Assembly: GCA_032433765.1 (NCBI GenBank)
Contig: JAVIAB010000159.1
Coordinates: 59,114,043 to 59,178,042 of the forward strand
Source of the DNA: Megaustenia siamemsis
Taxonomy: Eukaryota; Mollusca; Gastropoda; Stylommatophora; Ariophantidae
Length of the DNA: 64,000 nt
Reading direction: 5' to 3'
The notes beneath the pieces are model-generated. The model was not told where the DNA came from. It saw only the letters and a program-made list of their open reading frames with translations, and did no database searches. Shown here one piece after another: positions 51,001 through 62,214 of this stretch. The position numbers were made by a program, and so were the translations under genes. Every line of letters starts with the position of its first letter. Positions within the stretch are counted from its first letter, which is position 1.

Positions 51001-54000
51001 TGTTAGCTCCATCCAATCATATTGTTTATCGTTAATGAAGCCACGATCTCCGCAGTCTCACTTTAACTCAGAATTGGGCTTCCTGTTAGCTCCATCCAAT
51101 CATATTGTTTATCGTTAATGAAGCCACGATCTCCGCAGTCTCACTTTAACTCAGAATTGGGCTTCCTGTTAGCTCCATCCAATCATATTGTTTATCGTTA
51201 ATGAAGCCACGATCTCCGCAGTCTCACTTTAACTCAGAATTGGGCTTCCTGTTAGCTCCATCCAATCATATTGTTTATCGTTAATGAAGCCACGATCTCC
51301 GCAGTCTCACTTTAACTCAGAATTGGGCTTCCTGTTAGCTCCATCCAATCATATTGTTTATCGTTAATGAAGCCACGATCTCCGCAGTCTCACTTTAACT
51401 CAGAATTGGGCTTCCTGTTAGCTCCATCCAATCATATTGTTTATCGTTAATGAAGCCACGATCTCCGCAGTCTCACTTTAACTCAGAATTGGGCTTCCTG
51501 TTAGCTCCATCCAATCATATTGTTTATCGTTAATGAAGCCACGATCTCCGCAGTCTCACTTTAACTCAGAATTGGGCTTCCTGTTAGCTCCATCCAATCA
51601 TATTGTTTATCGTTAATGAAGCCACGATCTCCGCAGTCTCACTTTAACTCAGAATTGGGCTTCCTGTTAGCTCCATCCAATCATATTGTTTATCGTTAAT
51701 GAAGCCACGATCTCCGCAGTCTCACTTTAACTCAGAATTGGGCTTCCTGTTAGCTCCATCCAATCATATTGTTTATCGTTAATGAAGCCACGATCTCCGC
51801 AGTCTCACTTTAACTCAGAATTGGGCTTCCTGTTAGCTCCATCCAATCATATTGTTTATCGTTAATGAAGCCACGATCTCCGCAGTCTCACTTTAACTCA
51901 GAATTGGGCTTCCTGTTAGCTCCATCCAATCATATTGTTTATCGTTAATGAAGCCACGATCTCCGCAGTCTCACTTTAACTCAGAATTGGGCTTCCTGTT
52001 AGCTCCATCCAATCATATTGTTTATCGTTAATGAAGCCACGATCTCCGCAGTCTCACTTTAACTCAGAATTGGGCTTCCTGTTAGCTCCATCCAATCATA
52101 TTGTTTATCGTTAATGAAGCCACGATCTCCGCAGTCTCACTTTAACTCAGAATTGGGCTTCCTGTTAGCTCCATCCAATCATATTGTTTATCGTTAATGA
52201 AGCCACGATCTCCGCAGTCTCACTTTAACTCAGAATTGGGCTTCCTGTTAGCTCCATCCAATCATATTGTTTATCGTTAATGAAGCCACGATCTCCGCAG
52301 TCTCACTTTAACTCAGAATTGGGCTTCCTGTTAGCTCCATCCAATCATATTGTTTATCGTTAATGAAGCCACGATCTCCGCAGTCTCACTTTAACTCAGA
52401 ATTGGGCTTCCTGTTAGCTCCATCCAATCATATTGTTTATCGTTAATGAAGCCACGATCTCCGCAGTCTCACTTTAACTCAGAATTGGGCTTCCTGTTAG
52501 CTCCATCCAATCATATTGTTTATCGTTAATGAAGCCACGATCTCCGCAGTCTCACTTTAACTCAGAATTGGGCTTCCTGTTAGCTCCATCCAATCATATT
52601 GTTTATCGTTAATGAAGCCACGATCTCCGCAGTCTCACTTTAACTCAGAATTGGGCTTCCTGTTAGCTCCATCCAATCATATTGTTTATCGTTAATGAAG
52701 CCACGATCTCCGCAGTCTCACTTTAACTCAGAATTGGGCTTCCTGTTAGCTCCATCCAATCATATTGTTTATCGTTAATGAAGCCACGATCTCCGCAGTC
52801 TCACTTTAACTCAGAATTGGGCTTCCTGTTAGCTCCATCCAATCATATTGTTTATCGTTAATGAAGCCACGATCTCCGCAGTCTCACTTTAACTCAGAAT
52901 TGGGCTTCCTGTTAGCTCCATCCAATCATATTGTTTATCGTTAATGAAGCCACGATCTCCGCAGTCTCACTTTAACTCAGAATTGGGCTTCCTGTTAGCT
53001 CCATCCAATCATATTGTTTATCGTTAATGAAGCCACGATCTCCGCAGTCTCACTTTAACTCAGAATTGGGCTTCCTGTTAGCTCCATCCAATCATATTGT
53101 TTATCGTTAATGAAGCCACGATCTCCGCAGTCTCACTTTAACTCAGAATTGGGCTTCCTGTTAGCTCCATCCAATCATATTGTTTATCGTTAATGAAGCC
53201 ACGATCTCCGCAGTCTCACTTTAACTCAGAATTGGGCTTCCTGTTAGCTCCATCCAATCATATTGTTTATCGTTAATGAAGCCACGATCTCCGCAGTCTC
53301 ACTTTAACTCAGAATTGGGCTTCCTGTTAGCTCCATCCAATCATATTGTTTATCGTTAATGAAGCCACGATCTCCGCAGTCTCACTTTAACTCAGAATTG
53401 GGCTTCCTGTTAGCTCCATCCAATCATATTGTTTATCGTTAATGAAGCCACGATCTCCGCAGTCTCACTTTAACTCAGAATTGGGCTTCCTGTTAGCTCC
53501 ATCCAATCATATTGTTTATCGTTAATGAAGCCACGATCTCCGCAGTCTCACTTTAACTCAGAATTGGGCTTCCTGTTAGCTCCATCCAATCATATTGTTT
53601 ATCGTTAATGAAGCCACGATCTCCGCAGTCTCACTTTAACTCAGAATTGGGCTTCCTGTTAGCTCCATCCAATCATATTGTTTATCGTTAATGAAGCCAC
53701 GATCTCCGCAGTCTCACTTTAACTCAGAATTGGGCTTCCTGTTAGCTCCATCCAATCATATTGTTTATCGTTAATGAAGCCACGATCTCCGCAGTCTCAC
53801 TTTAACTCAGAATTGGGCTTCCTGTTAGCTCCATCCAATCATATTGTTTATCGTTAATGAAGCCACGATCTCCGCAGTCTCACTTTAACTCAGAATTGGG
53901 CTTCCTGTTAGCTCCATCCAATCATATTGTTTATCGTTAATGAAGCCACGATCTCCGCAGTCTCACTTTAACTCAGAATTGGGCTTCCTGTTAGCTCCAT

Positions 54001-57000
54001 CCAATCATATTGTTTATCGTTAATGAAGCCACGATCTCCGCAGTCTCACTTTAACTCAGAATTGGGCTTCCTGTTAGCTCCATCCAATCATATTGTTTAT
54101 CGTTAATGAAGCCACGATCTCCGCAGTCTCACTTTAACTCAGAATTGGGCTTCCTGTTAGCTCCATCCAATCATATTGTTTATCGTTAATGAAGCCACGA
54201 TCTCCGCAGTCTCACTTTAACTCAGAATTGGGCTTCCTGTTAGCTCCATCCAATCATATTGTTTATCGTTAATGAAGCCACGATCTCCGCAGTCTCACTT
54301 TAACTCAGAATTGGGCTTCCTGTTAGCTCCATCCAATCATATTGTTTATCGTTAATGAAGCCACGATCTCCGCAGTCTCACTTTAACTCAGAATTGGGCT
54401 TCCTGTTAGCTCCATCCAATCATATTGTTTATCGTTAATGAAGCCACGATCTCCGCAGTCTCACTTTAACTCAGAATTGGGCTTCCTGTTAGCTCCATCC
54501 AATCATATTGTTTATCGTTAATGAAGCCACGATCTCCGCAGTCTCACTTTAACTCAGAATTGGGCTTCCTGTTAGCTCCATCCAATCATATTGTTTATCG
54601 TTAATGAAGCCACGATCTCCGCAGTCTCACTTTAACTCAGAATTGGGCTTCCTGTTAGCTCCATCCAATCATATTGTTTATCGTTAATGAAGCCACGATC
54701 TCCGCAGTCTCACTTTAACTCAGAATTGGGCTTCCTGTTAGCTCCATCCAATCATATTGTTTATCGTTAATGAAGCCACGATCTCCGCAGTCTCACTTTA
54801 ACTCAGAATTGGGCTTCCTGTTAGCTCCATCCAATCATATTGTTTATCGTTAATGAAGCCACGATCTCCGCAGTCTCACTTTAACTCAGAATTGGGCTTC
54901 CTGTTAGCTCCATCCAATCATATTGTTTATCGTTAATGAAGCCACGATCTCCGCAGTCTCACTTTAACTCAGAATTGGGCTTCCTGTTAGCTCCATCCAA
55001 TCATATTGTTTATCGTTAATGAAGCCACGATCTCCGCAGTCTCACTTTAACTCAGAATTGGGCTTCCTGTTAGCTCCATCCAATCATATTGTTTATCGTT
55101 AATGAAGCCACGATCTCCGCAGTCTCACTTTAACTCAGAATTGGGCTTCCTGTTAGCTCCATCCAATCATATTGTTTATCGTTAATGAAGCCACGATCTC
55201 CGCAGTCTCACTTTAACTCAGAATTGGGCTTCCTGTTAGCTCCATCCAATCATATTGTTTATCGTTAATGAAGCCACGATCTCCGCAGTCTCACTTTAAC
55301 TCAGAATTGGGCTTCCTGTTAGCTCCATCCAATCATATTGTTTATCGTTAATGAAGCCACGATCTCCGCAGTCTCACTTTAACTCAGAATTGGGCTTCCT
55401 GTTAGCTCCATCCAATCATATTGTTTATCGTTAATGAAGCCACGATCTCCGCAGTCTCACTTTAACTCAGAATTGGGCTTCCTGTTAGCTCCATCCAATC
55501 ATATTGTTTATCGTTAATGAAGCCACGATCTCCGCAGTCTCACTTTAACTCAGAATTGGGCTTCCTGTTAGCTCCATCCAATCATATTGTTTATCGTTAA
55601 TGAAGCCACGATCTCCGCAGTCTCACTTTAACTCAGAATTGGGCTTCCTGTTAGCTCCATCCAATCATATTGTTTATCGTTAATGAAGCCACGATCTCCG
55701 CAGTCTCACTTTAACTCAGAATTGGGCTTCCTGTTAGCTCCATCCAATCATATTGTTTATCGTTAATGAAGCCACGATCTCCGCAGTCTCACTTTAACTC
55801 AGAATTGGGCTTCCTGTTAGCTCCATCCAATCATATTGTTTATCGTTAATGAAGCCACGATCTCCGCAGTCTCACTTTAACTCAGAATTGGGCTTCCTGT
55901 TAGCTCCATCCAATCATATTGTTTATCGTTAATGAAGCCACGATCTCCGCAGTCTCACTTTAACTCAGAATTGGGCTTCCTGTTAGCTCCATCCAATCAT
56001 ATTGTTTATCGTTAATGAAGCCACGATCTCCGCAGTCTCACTTTAACTCAGAATTGGGCTTCCTGTTAGCTCCATCCAATCATATTGTTTATCGTTAATG
56101 AAGCCACGATCTCCGCAGTCTCACTTTAACTCAGAATTGGGCTTCCTGTTAGCTCCATCCAATCATATTGTTTATCGTTAATGAAGCCACGATCTCCGCA
56201 GTCTCACTTTAACTCAGAATTGGGCTTCCTGTTAGCTCCATCCAATCATATTGTTTATCGTTAATGAAGCCACGATCTCCGCAGTCTCACTTTAACTCAG
56301 AATTGGGCTTCCTGTTAGCTCCATCCAATCATATTGTTTATCGTTAATGAAGCCACGATCTCCGCAGTCTCACTTTAACTCAGAATTGGGCTTCCTGTTA
56401 GCTCCATCCAATCATATTGTTTATCGTTAATGAAGCCACGATCTCCGCAGTCTCACTTTAACTCAGAATTGGGCTTCCTGTTAGCTCCATCCAATCATAT
56501 TGTTTATCGTTAATGAAGCCACGATCTCCGCAGTCTCACTTTAACTCAGAATTGGGCTTCCTGTTAGCTCCATCCAATCATATTGTTTATCGTTAATGAA
56601 GCCACGATCTCCGCAGTCTCACTTTAACTCAGAATTGGGCTTCCTGTTAGCTCCATCCAATCATATTGTTTATCGTTAATGAAGCCACGATCTCCGCAGT
56701 CTCACTTTAACTCAGAATTGGGCTTCCTGTTAGCTCCATCCAATCATATTGTTTATCGTTAATGAAGCCACGATCTCCGCAGTCTCACTTTAACTCAGAA
56801 TTGGGCTTCCTGTTAGCTCCATCCAATCATATTGTTTATCGTTAATGAAGCCACGATCTCCGCAGTCTCACTTTAACTCAGAATTGGGCTTCCTGTTAGC
56901 TCCATCCAATCATATTGTTTATCGTTAATGAAGCCACGATCTCCGCAGTCTCACTTTAACTCAGAATTGGGCTTCCTGTTAGCTCCATCCAATCATATTG

Positions 57001-58193
57001 TTTATCGTTAATGAAGCCACGATCTCCGCAGTCTCACTTTAACTCAGAATTGGGCTTCCTGTTAGCTCCATCCAATCATATTGTTTATCGTTAATGAAGC
57101 CACGATCTCCGCAGTCTCACTTTAACTCAGAATTGGGCTTCCTGTTAGCTCCATCCAATCATATTGTTTATCGTTAATGAAGCCACGATCTCCGCAGTCT
57201 CACTTTAACTCAGAATTGGGCTTCCTGTTAGCTCCATCCAATCATATTGTTTATCGTTAATGAAGCCACGATCTCCGCAGTCTCACTTTAACTCAGAATT
57301 GGGCTTCCTGTTAGCTCCATCCAATCATATTGTTTATCGTTAATGAAGCCACGATCTCCGCAGTCTCACTTTAACTCAGAATTGGGCTTCCTGTTAGCTC
57401 CATCCAATCATATTGTTTATCGTTAATGAAGCCACGATCTCCGCAGTCTCACTTTAACTCAGAATTGGGCTTCCTGTTAGCTCCATCCAATCATATTGTT
57501 TATCGTTAATGAAGCCACGATCTCCGCAGTCTCACTTTAACTCAGAATTGGGCTTCCTGTTAGCTCCATCCAATCATATTGTTTATCGTTAATGAAGCCA
57601 CGATCTCCGCAGTCTCACTTTAACTCAGAATTGGGCTTCCTGTTAGCTCCATCCAATCATATTGTTTATCGTTAATGAAGCCACGATCTCCGCAGTCTCA
57701 CTTTAACTCAGAATTGGGCTTCCTGTTAGCTCCATCCAATCATATTGTTTATCGTTAATGAAGCCACGATCTCCGCAGTCTCACTTTAACTCAGAATTGG
57801 GCTTCCTGTTAGCTCCATCCAATCATATTGTTTATCGTTAATGAAGCCACGATCTCCGCAGTCTCACTTTAACTCAGAATTGGGCTTCCTGTTAGCTCCA
57901 TCCAATCATATTGTTTATCGTTAATGAAGCCACGATCTCCGCAGTCTCACTTTAACTCAGAATTGGGCTTCCTGTTAGCTCCATCCAATCATATTGTTTA
58001 TCGTTAATGAAGCCACGATCTCCGCAGTCTCACTTTAACTCAGAATTGGGCTTCCTGTTAGCTCCATCCAATCATATTGTTTATCGTTAATGAAGCCACG
58101 ATCTCCGCAGTCTCACTTTAACTCAGAATTGGGCTTCCTGTTAGCTCCATCCAATCATATTGTTTATCGTTAATGAAACCACGATCTCCGCAG
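27069..58193. repeat. 83-bp satellite array, exactly 375 units
   Basis: The unit starts TCTCACTTTAACTCAGAATT, contains CTGTTAGCTCCATCCAATC and ATTGTTTATCGTTAATGAAG, and ends CGATCTCCGCAG. Starts at 27069 and 27152 give 83 bases. The span of 31,125 bases is 375 x 83 with no remainder, so no net indel occurs in the whole array. Point variants are few and lie mostly in the first 75 units: CCATCC to CCCTCC at unit position 39, TAATG to TAACG at position 64, and isolated changes near 27714, 27953, 28257, 33088 and 33254. From about 33260 to the last unit I see no difference by eye. The final unit has GAAACC for GAAGCC. No frame is open along it and no RNA gene or spacer structure is evident. Confidence 0.98.
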
Positions 58194-58511
58194 ATCCACT
58201 TGCAGGAAGATGTATTAAGACTAAGTTTTGTTTACTCAAAGCTGAGTAAGATTTGACTGCTCCATCAGAGCTAGGGACAAACATAAAGTTATGACAGTCC
58301 CGCCACATTCAGCTGACGGTACTCTCGTCATCCTCATCATCATCGTCATCATCGCCACGTATACACTTCATGTGACACATTAGAGATGCTTTCATTAGAG
58401 ATGCTTTCATTATTTGTTTTCCTTTTTATTTTGTAAGTCTATATTAGTGAAGTTCAGTTAATATTGAGAAGCGTACACCATAGACACATTTGTATAGAAG
58501 GCATTGAGCTG
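58194..58511. other. Right flank of satellite; LINE 3' untranslated region and triplet tail
   Basis: Next to the array is about 130 bases of unassigned sequence, then a CATCATCATCG-type triplet run at about 58327-58354. That run is the expected (GAT)n tail of the minus-strand RTE copy that begins at 58512. The interval 58355-58511 would then be its 3' untranslated region. It includes a 15-base direct repeat (TAGAGATGCTTTCAT twice, 58381-58410). Confidence 0.5.
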
Positions 58512-59205
58512 CTAATAGATTAATACACTAGTTGACCAAGAATGCATCTCCAACATTCGTGTACGTAGACTCACTAATCCGTTACGATAGTCTGCTTCTT
58601 CTACATTTCCGCTCCCTGTGGAGCATAGGTCTTCAACAAACACTTTCCAAGTGGATCTGTTTTGTGCCATTCTTTTAAGATCATTCCATGTTTTCCCCAT
58701 CATCTTCATCTCTGCTTCTATCTGTCTTCTCCAAGAATTCCTTGGTCTTCCTCTTTGTCTTTTCCCCTGGGGATTCCAAAAAAGGGCCTGTTGTGTAATA
58801 CTCTCAGTTGGCTTCCGTAGTGTGTGTCCTATCCAGCGCCATCGTCTTCGCTGTATATCTTTATCCACTGGTATTTGACTGGTACATTTCCATAATTCTA
58901 TGTTAGTGATTTTGTCCTGACATTTCCATCTTTTTATTCTGCGTAAGCATCCATTAATGAAAGTCTGTATCTTCATGATTGTCAATTTTGTTGTTCTCCA
59001 TGTTTCACAGCCATATAATAGGACTGACTTAGCATTGGAGTTGAACATTTTTATTTTTGTATTTAACCTAATTTCTTTGGATTTCCATATGTTTCCCAGA
59101 GCAATGAAAGCTCCTCTTGCTTTTGATATCCTTATTTTGGTATCATTTTCTATTCCTTCCTCTTTATCTATATTACTGCCCAGATATATGTAAGATTGTA
59201 CGTCT
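58512..59205 (-). pseudogene. RTE LINE reverse transcriptase C-terminal fragment
   Basis: An uninterrupted minus-strand frame of about 230 codons runs from about 59205 to a stop at 58512. Blocks in order are YIYLGSNID near the start, ARGAFIALGNIWKSKEI, VLLYGCETWRTTK, RRRWRWIGHTLRK, QALFWNPQGKRQRGRPRNSW and NRSTWKVFVEDLCSTG. These are the thumb/post-core and C-terminal segments of RTE-type endonuclease-RT proteins. They resemble, but are clearly distinct from, the protein at 59383-60750 (GHTLRK against GHVMRR, NPQGKRQRG against TTGKRKRG). It therefore belongs to a related family. The catalytic core is absent because the copy is truncated near 59205, close to the SINE. An open frame without function suggests a fairly recent insertion. 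Confidence 0.88.
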
Positions 59206-59220
59206 AGTTACGTTATGATA

Positions 59221-59285
59221 GTAAAAAAAAGTAAAAAAGTAAAGTACTCCCGTCACGCCAAGTGGCGTATAGGGAATATGGTGTT
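59221..59285 (-). mobile_element. tRNA-derived SINE copy 3, 3' part (separated by an RTE insertion)
   Basis: This piece has the 3' end of the SINE family: A-rich run, then GTAAAGTACTCCCGTCACGC and CAAGTGGCGTATAGGG, up to AATATGGTGTT. It matches the 3' end of the copy at 19202-19245. It stops at AATATGGTGTT (59275-59285), which is repeated at 61230-61240, where the remaining 5' part of the same SINE resumes. The two parts together make one full-length SINE in minus orientation. Confidence 0.9.
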
Positions 59286-59382
59286 CTATCTATCTATTGA
59301 CCTTTCGAGCCGTAACCGGCCCATAGGGCGTAGACCAAGATACACCTTCTCCTATATGAATTTTTGTTCTAGCAGTTTTCTT

Positions 59383-60750
59383 TTAAAGATATTTTATTAA
59401 ATCTCGCCATCTGTCTCTGTTCTGTGCAAGCAGTTCTATCTCATTGAGGGAGCCGATTCCTGCTGCTCTTGCCTCTCTCATCAATGTTCTTCTCAGTGTC
59501 TCCCTGGGTCTTCCTCTTTTTCTTTTACCTGTTGTTTCCCACATGAGGGCTTGCTTTGCTATTCGATTATTATCTCTTCTCATCACATGTCCAACGTATG
59601 ACCATCGTCTTTTCTTTATTACTGAAGATATTAGTGGTTGATTGGCGATTTCTCTAATTTCCTCGTTTGTTTTGAATTCGTTCCATTCTATACCAAGTAT
59701 TTTCCTTAGACATTTATTTTCGAATGCGTTCAACTTTGTTTCTATATCTCTTGTTGTTTTCCAGCTTTCACACGCATACGTAAGGGTTGATAGTACATTT
59801 GATTTGAATAGCCTAAGTTTTGTGTTTGTGCTAATGAGTTTTGATTTCCACAACTTTTCAAGGCTTCTGAAAGACATTGCTGCTTTAGCCAGTCTGATTC
59901 TAATTTCTTTGCTCGTATCCCCTTCTCGATCAATGTGACTTCCAAGATAGATAAAGTGATCGATCTCTTCTACTGGTTTGTTTTCCATGTATATTTTGTC
60001 ACTTGTTGGAATTAAACTTTTCATGACTTTAGTCTTTTCATGATTGACCTCAAGCCCAATTTTGCTGGCTATTGATGATAGTTCATTTGTGTTTTCCTGC
60101 ATCGTTTTTATCTGACTGCTGATGAGAACTATGTCATCAGCAAAGTCGAGGTCCTCCAAATGGTCTCCTTGTATCCATTCGATGCCTTTATTACCAGTGC
60201 AGCATTTCTTCATTATGAAGTCCATAACAATTCCAAATAACAAGGGCGATAAAATACATCCTTGTTTAACCCCAGTTTCTATTGGGAAACATTCGCTCAG
60301 TCCTTCCTCTGTTCGAACTGCACATGTGTAACCATCATACATGTCTTTGATAATATTTATGATTTTTGATGGTAAACCATATTGCTTCAGAATTTTCCAC
60401 AAAGAATCTCTATGAATACTATCAAATGCTTTTTTGAAGTCGATGAAGTTAAGTACAAAAGGTTTTTGCTTTTCAATATGTTCCTCCAATATAAGTCGTA
60501 GAGTGAAAATGTGGTCAAGACAGCTTCTCCCTTTTCTAAACCCAGCCTGTTCTTCACGCATTACTGTATCTATTGAATCCTTTATTCTATTTAGGATGAT
60601 TTTACAGAATAACTTTGAGGCAACTGACAAAAGTGTCACGCCTCTCCAGTTGTTACAATCTCTAAGATTGCCCTTTTTTGGGATCTTAACAATGATTCCT
60701 TTTTTCCATTTATGAGGCGTCTTCTCTGTTTTCCAAATGATGTTGAACAT
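59383..60750 (-). CDS. RTE-like reverse transcriptase, 455-codon open frame (5' part inverted away)
   Basis: This would encode the reverse transcriptase and C-terminal region of a non-LTR retrotransposon. Visible blocks by residue are KIPKKGNLRDCNNWRGVTLL at 22-41, EEQAGFRKGRSCLDHIF at about 66-82, motif A NFIDFKKAFDS at 101-111 (Asp104), motif B GVKQGCILSPLLF at 160-172, and motif C FADDIVLIS at 203-211 (Asp205 and Asp206). These are followed by KTKVM near 239-243, YLGSHIDREG at 268-277, RRWSYVGHVMRR at 381-392 and GKRKRGRPRETLRR at 408-421. All RT catalytic aspartates are present and there is no stop. The ATG at its start is an internal methionine created as an apparent start by the inversion. 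Endonuclease and linker are missing from this strand, so it cannot mobilise alone. It is best read as a young, structurally rearranged pseudogene. Confidence 0.85.
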   Translation of the reverse strand: MFNIIWKTEKTPHKWKKGIIVKIPKKGNLRDCNNWRGVTLLSVASKLFCKIILNRIKDSIDTVMREEQAGFRKGRSCLDHIFTLRLILEEHIEKQKPFVLNFIDFKKAFDSIHRDSLWKILKQYGLPSKIINIIKDMYDGYTCAVRTEEGLSECFPIETGVKQGCILSPLLFGIVMDFIMKKCCTGNKGIEWIQGDHLEDLDFADDIVLISSQIKTMQENTNELSSIASKIGLEVNHEKTKVMKSLIPTSDKIYMENKPVEEIDHFIYLGSHIDREGDTSKEIRIRLAKAAMSFRSLEKLWKSKLISTNTKLRLFKSNVLSTLTYACESWKTTRDIETKLNAFENKCLRKILGIEWNEFKTNEEIREIANQPLISSVIKKRRWSYVGHVMRRDNNRIAKQALMWETTGKRKRGRPRETLRRTLMREARAAGIGSLNEIELLAQNRDRWRDLIKYL

Positions 60751-60762
60751 TTTTCTGGTTTA

Positions 60763-61229
60763 AGGTTCTGGCAAAAGCAACATACAAAGAATTAGACAAC
60801 AAAGTGAAAAGTTCGGCAAGAAGAGATACAAGAGCTTATATAGACAACTTGGCAGAGAAAGCAGAGACAGCTGCAATTACAGGAGACAGCAGAACTCTCT
60901 ATACAGTACAAAAGATGCTGACAAACACCTATACATCCAGTGGAACACCAATTCTAGACAAATCTGGATTAATGCTAACAACAAGCGCAGACATAAAAGC
61001 CCGTTGGGCAGAACACTTCAAAGAAATTCTTAACCGTCCACTACCTCACAGTTTAATAGATTTTGAAGCTGAAACACCAGCAGCAGAATTAGATGTAAAT
61101 TTAGATGACTTCACCTTGAGTGAAATAGAAACCACCTTAAAGCTAATGACCAATAACAAGGCTGCTGGAGAGGATAAGTTAACAGCTGAGATCCTCAGGC
61201 AATTGATAGCCATAATTTAATACATCTCC
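60763..61229 (+). pseudogene. Inverted 5' piece of the RTE insertion: linker and RT start
   Basis: The plus strand is open from about 60768 (KVLAKATYKELDNKVKSSAR) through an Ala/Glu-rich linker, RWAEHFKEILNRP near 61005-61045, and FTLSEIETTLKLMTNNKAAG near 61110-61170. It then reads EDKLTAEIL before a stop at 61220. After the likely +1 frame change it reads IDSHNLIHL up to 61229. The N-K-A-A/P-G-x-D block is the conserved RT start of RTE elements, and the next expected block (FN-IW-T-K) is precisely where the minus-strand part at 60750 begins. The piece is therefore the upstream portion of the same element, integrated in opposite orientation. Confidence 0.85.
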
Positions 61230-61440
61230 AATATGGTGTTAGTGACCATAAATTTTACAGACCTGTGGCACATGATTTTTGGGGTAATGTGGTCGGTATT
61301 ACGCCCGTGCCGCTTTACTTTCCCAGAAAAAACCCGGTACCCATTAAAGGCTGGTTGAACCCGGAAGCCGTCGGTTGGGATCGAACCCTACCCCTTGTCC
61401 TTTGTAGTCCAGTTCACTAACCACTGTGCTATCGCGGCTC
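61230..61440 (-). mobile_element. tRNA-derived SINE copy 3, 5' part (tRNA-like head and body)
   Basis: It starts at the second copy of AATATGGTGTT and runs to the complement of GAGCCGCGATAGC, ending at 61440. Box B appears as GGGATCGAACCC near 61376-61387 and the box A region as TAACCACTGTGCTA near 61419-61432. The 3' end missing here is found at 59221-59285, on the other side of the RTE insertion. Box A carries a base change (ACTGTGC against ACTGAGC in copy 2). I found no clear target-site duplication for the SINE itself. Confidence 0.9.
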
Positions 61441-62079
61441 ACGTTCCTGGAAATGGAGTTTTTTTTGGGAAAAAAGGCAATATTTTGGATGTTAAAACGA
61501 CTGTTGCTGGTCAAACATTACAAGTCCATTCATCAGCACGGATTGAGATTTTTTTATTTTTATTTTTTATTATTTTCTTTTTTTGGTTTAACGGTCGTGT
61601 CCTATAACAATCGACCAGTTTTGAACTTATTATTTATTACTTACATTAGCTCACTTGGCTTTCATAGTAACATTGTATGTTTTAGCTGGCAGCTAATTTT
61701 TGTCATTTCCAAACGTCTTGCCACGACGTCATTCAATAACTGCTTGACGTTTTTACTTGATATTCGTTCAAGTTGCTTGATTATGACGTAGGATCAATAT
61801 CTGTGCACTATTAACGCTGCTGTAGCTGCGCAATCTGCCTACAGTTAGAACGAAGGATATGCTTACTAATGTACATCGATTTTCCGTTCGCCATTCTTTA
61901 ATAATTACTTGTAGACAACTACTATTTAACTACCAGAGCGCCCATACTTTAATAATTACCTGTAGACAGCTCCTATTTCACTACCTGACTTCCCATGACT
62001 ACTACGTTCGCTAACGAATGATCAAGCCATCCTCATCGTATGTTCTCTCTCATTACCAACACAATAAACACACATTTTC
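61441..62079. other. Unassigned spacer with a 51-bp direct duplication
   Basis: No convincing coding segment. A T-rich run lies at 61549-61585. Two diverged copies of a 51-base segment stand head to tail: CTTTAATAATTAC starts at 61896 and 61947, both followed by TGTAGACA and a CTACC motif. The plus-strand frame at 61395-61607 looks locally protein-like (GKKGNILDVKTTVAGQTLQV) but begins inside the SINE and has no recognised domain. Confidence 0.45.
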
Positions 62080-62214
62080 GTTCTGAAATGTCTGAGACTG
62101 TACACTATTATAAAATAACAGAATATGTCATCAAACAGATCTCTGTGATTACCGATATCAACGCTGGTGAGGAATGGATACAGATGTCTGTGTCATTTAG
62201 GGGAACATTCTCGT

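Larger units (their letters stand above)
59286..61229 (-). mobile_element. RTE LINE insertion (1.94 kb) with inverted 5' part and 11-bp TSD
   Basis: The insert lies inside a SINE and is flanked by AATATGGTGTT on both sides (59275-59285 and 61230-61240). In minus-strand order its 3' end has a CTATCTATCTATTG tail and the CGAGCCG-TAAC-CGGCCCATAGGG block (59300-59335), preceded by the RT and C-terminal coding region (60750-59383). To the right of about 60762 the sequence switches to plus orientation and encodes the linker and RT start of an RTE element. Its last readable codons (near SHNLIHL) would join directly to MFNIIWKTEK of the minus part. Such a 5' inversion with contiguous break points is the signature of twin priming in LINE integration. 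Source element and insertion are probably young because both parts are largely open. Confidence 0.9.

Noticed and set aside
27069..58193. CRISPR-like array
   Set aside because: Units are directly adjacent with no unique spacers, and the context is eukaryotic retroelements.
27069..58193. Array as an intron, because units end in CCGCAG like a 3' splice site
   Set aside because: No matching donor or flanking coding exons can be supported on either side.
61395..61607. Protein-like frame as a host exon
   Set aside because: It begins within the SINE, has no recognised domain and ends in a T-rich run; no splice context supports it.
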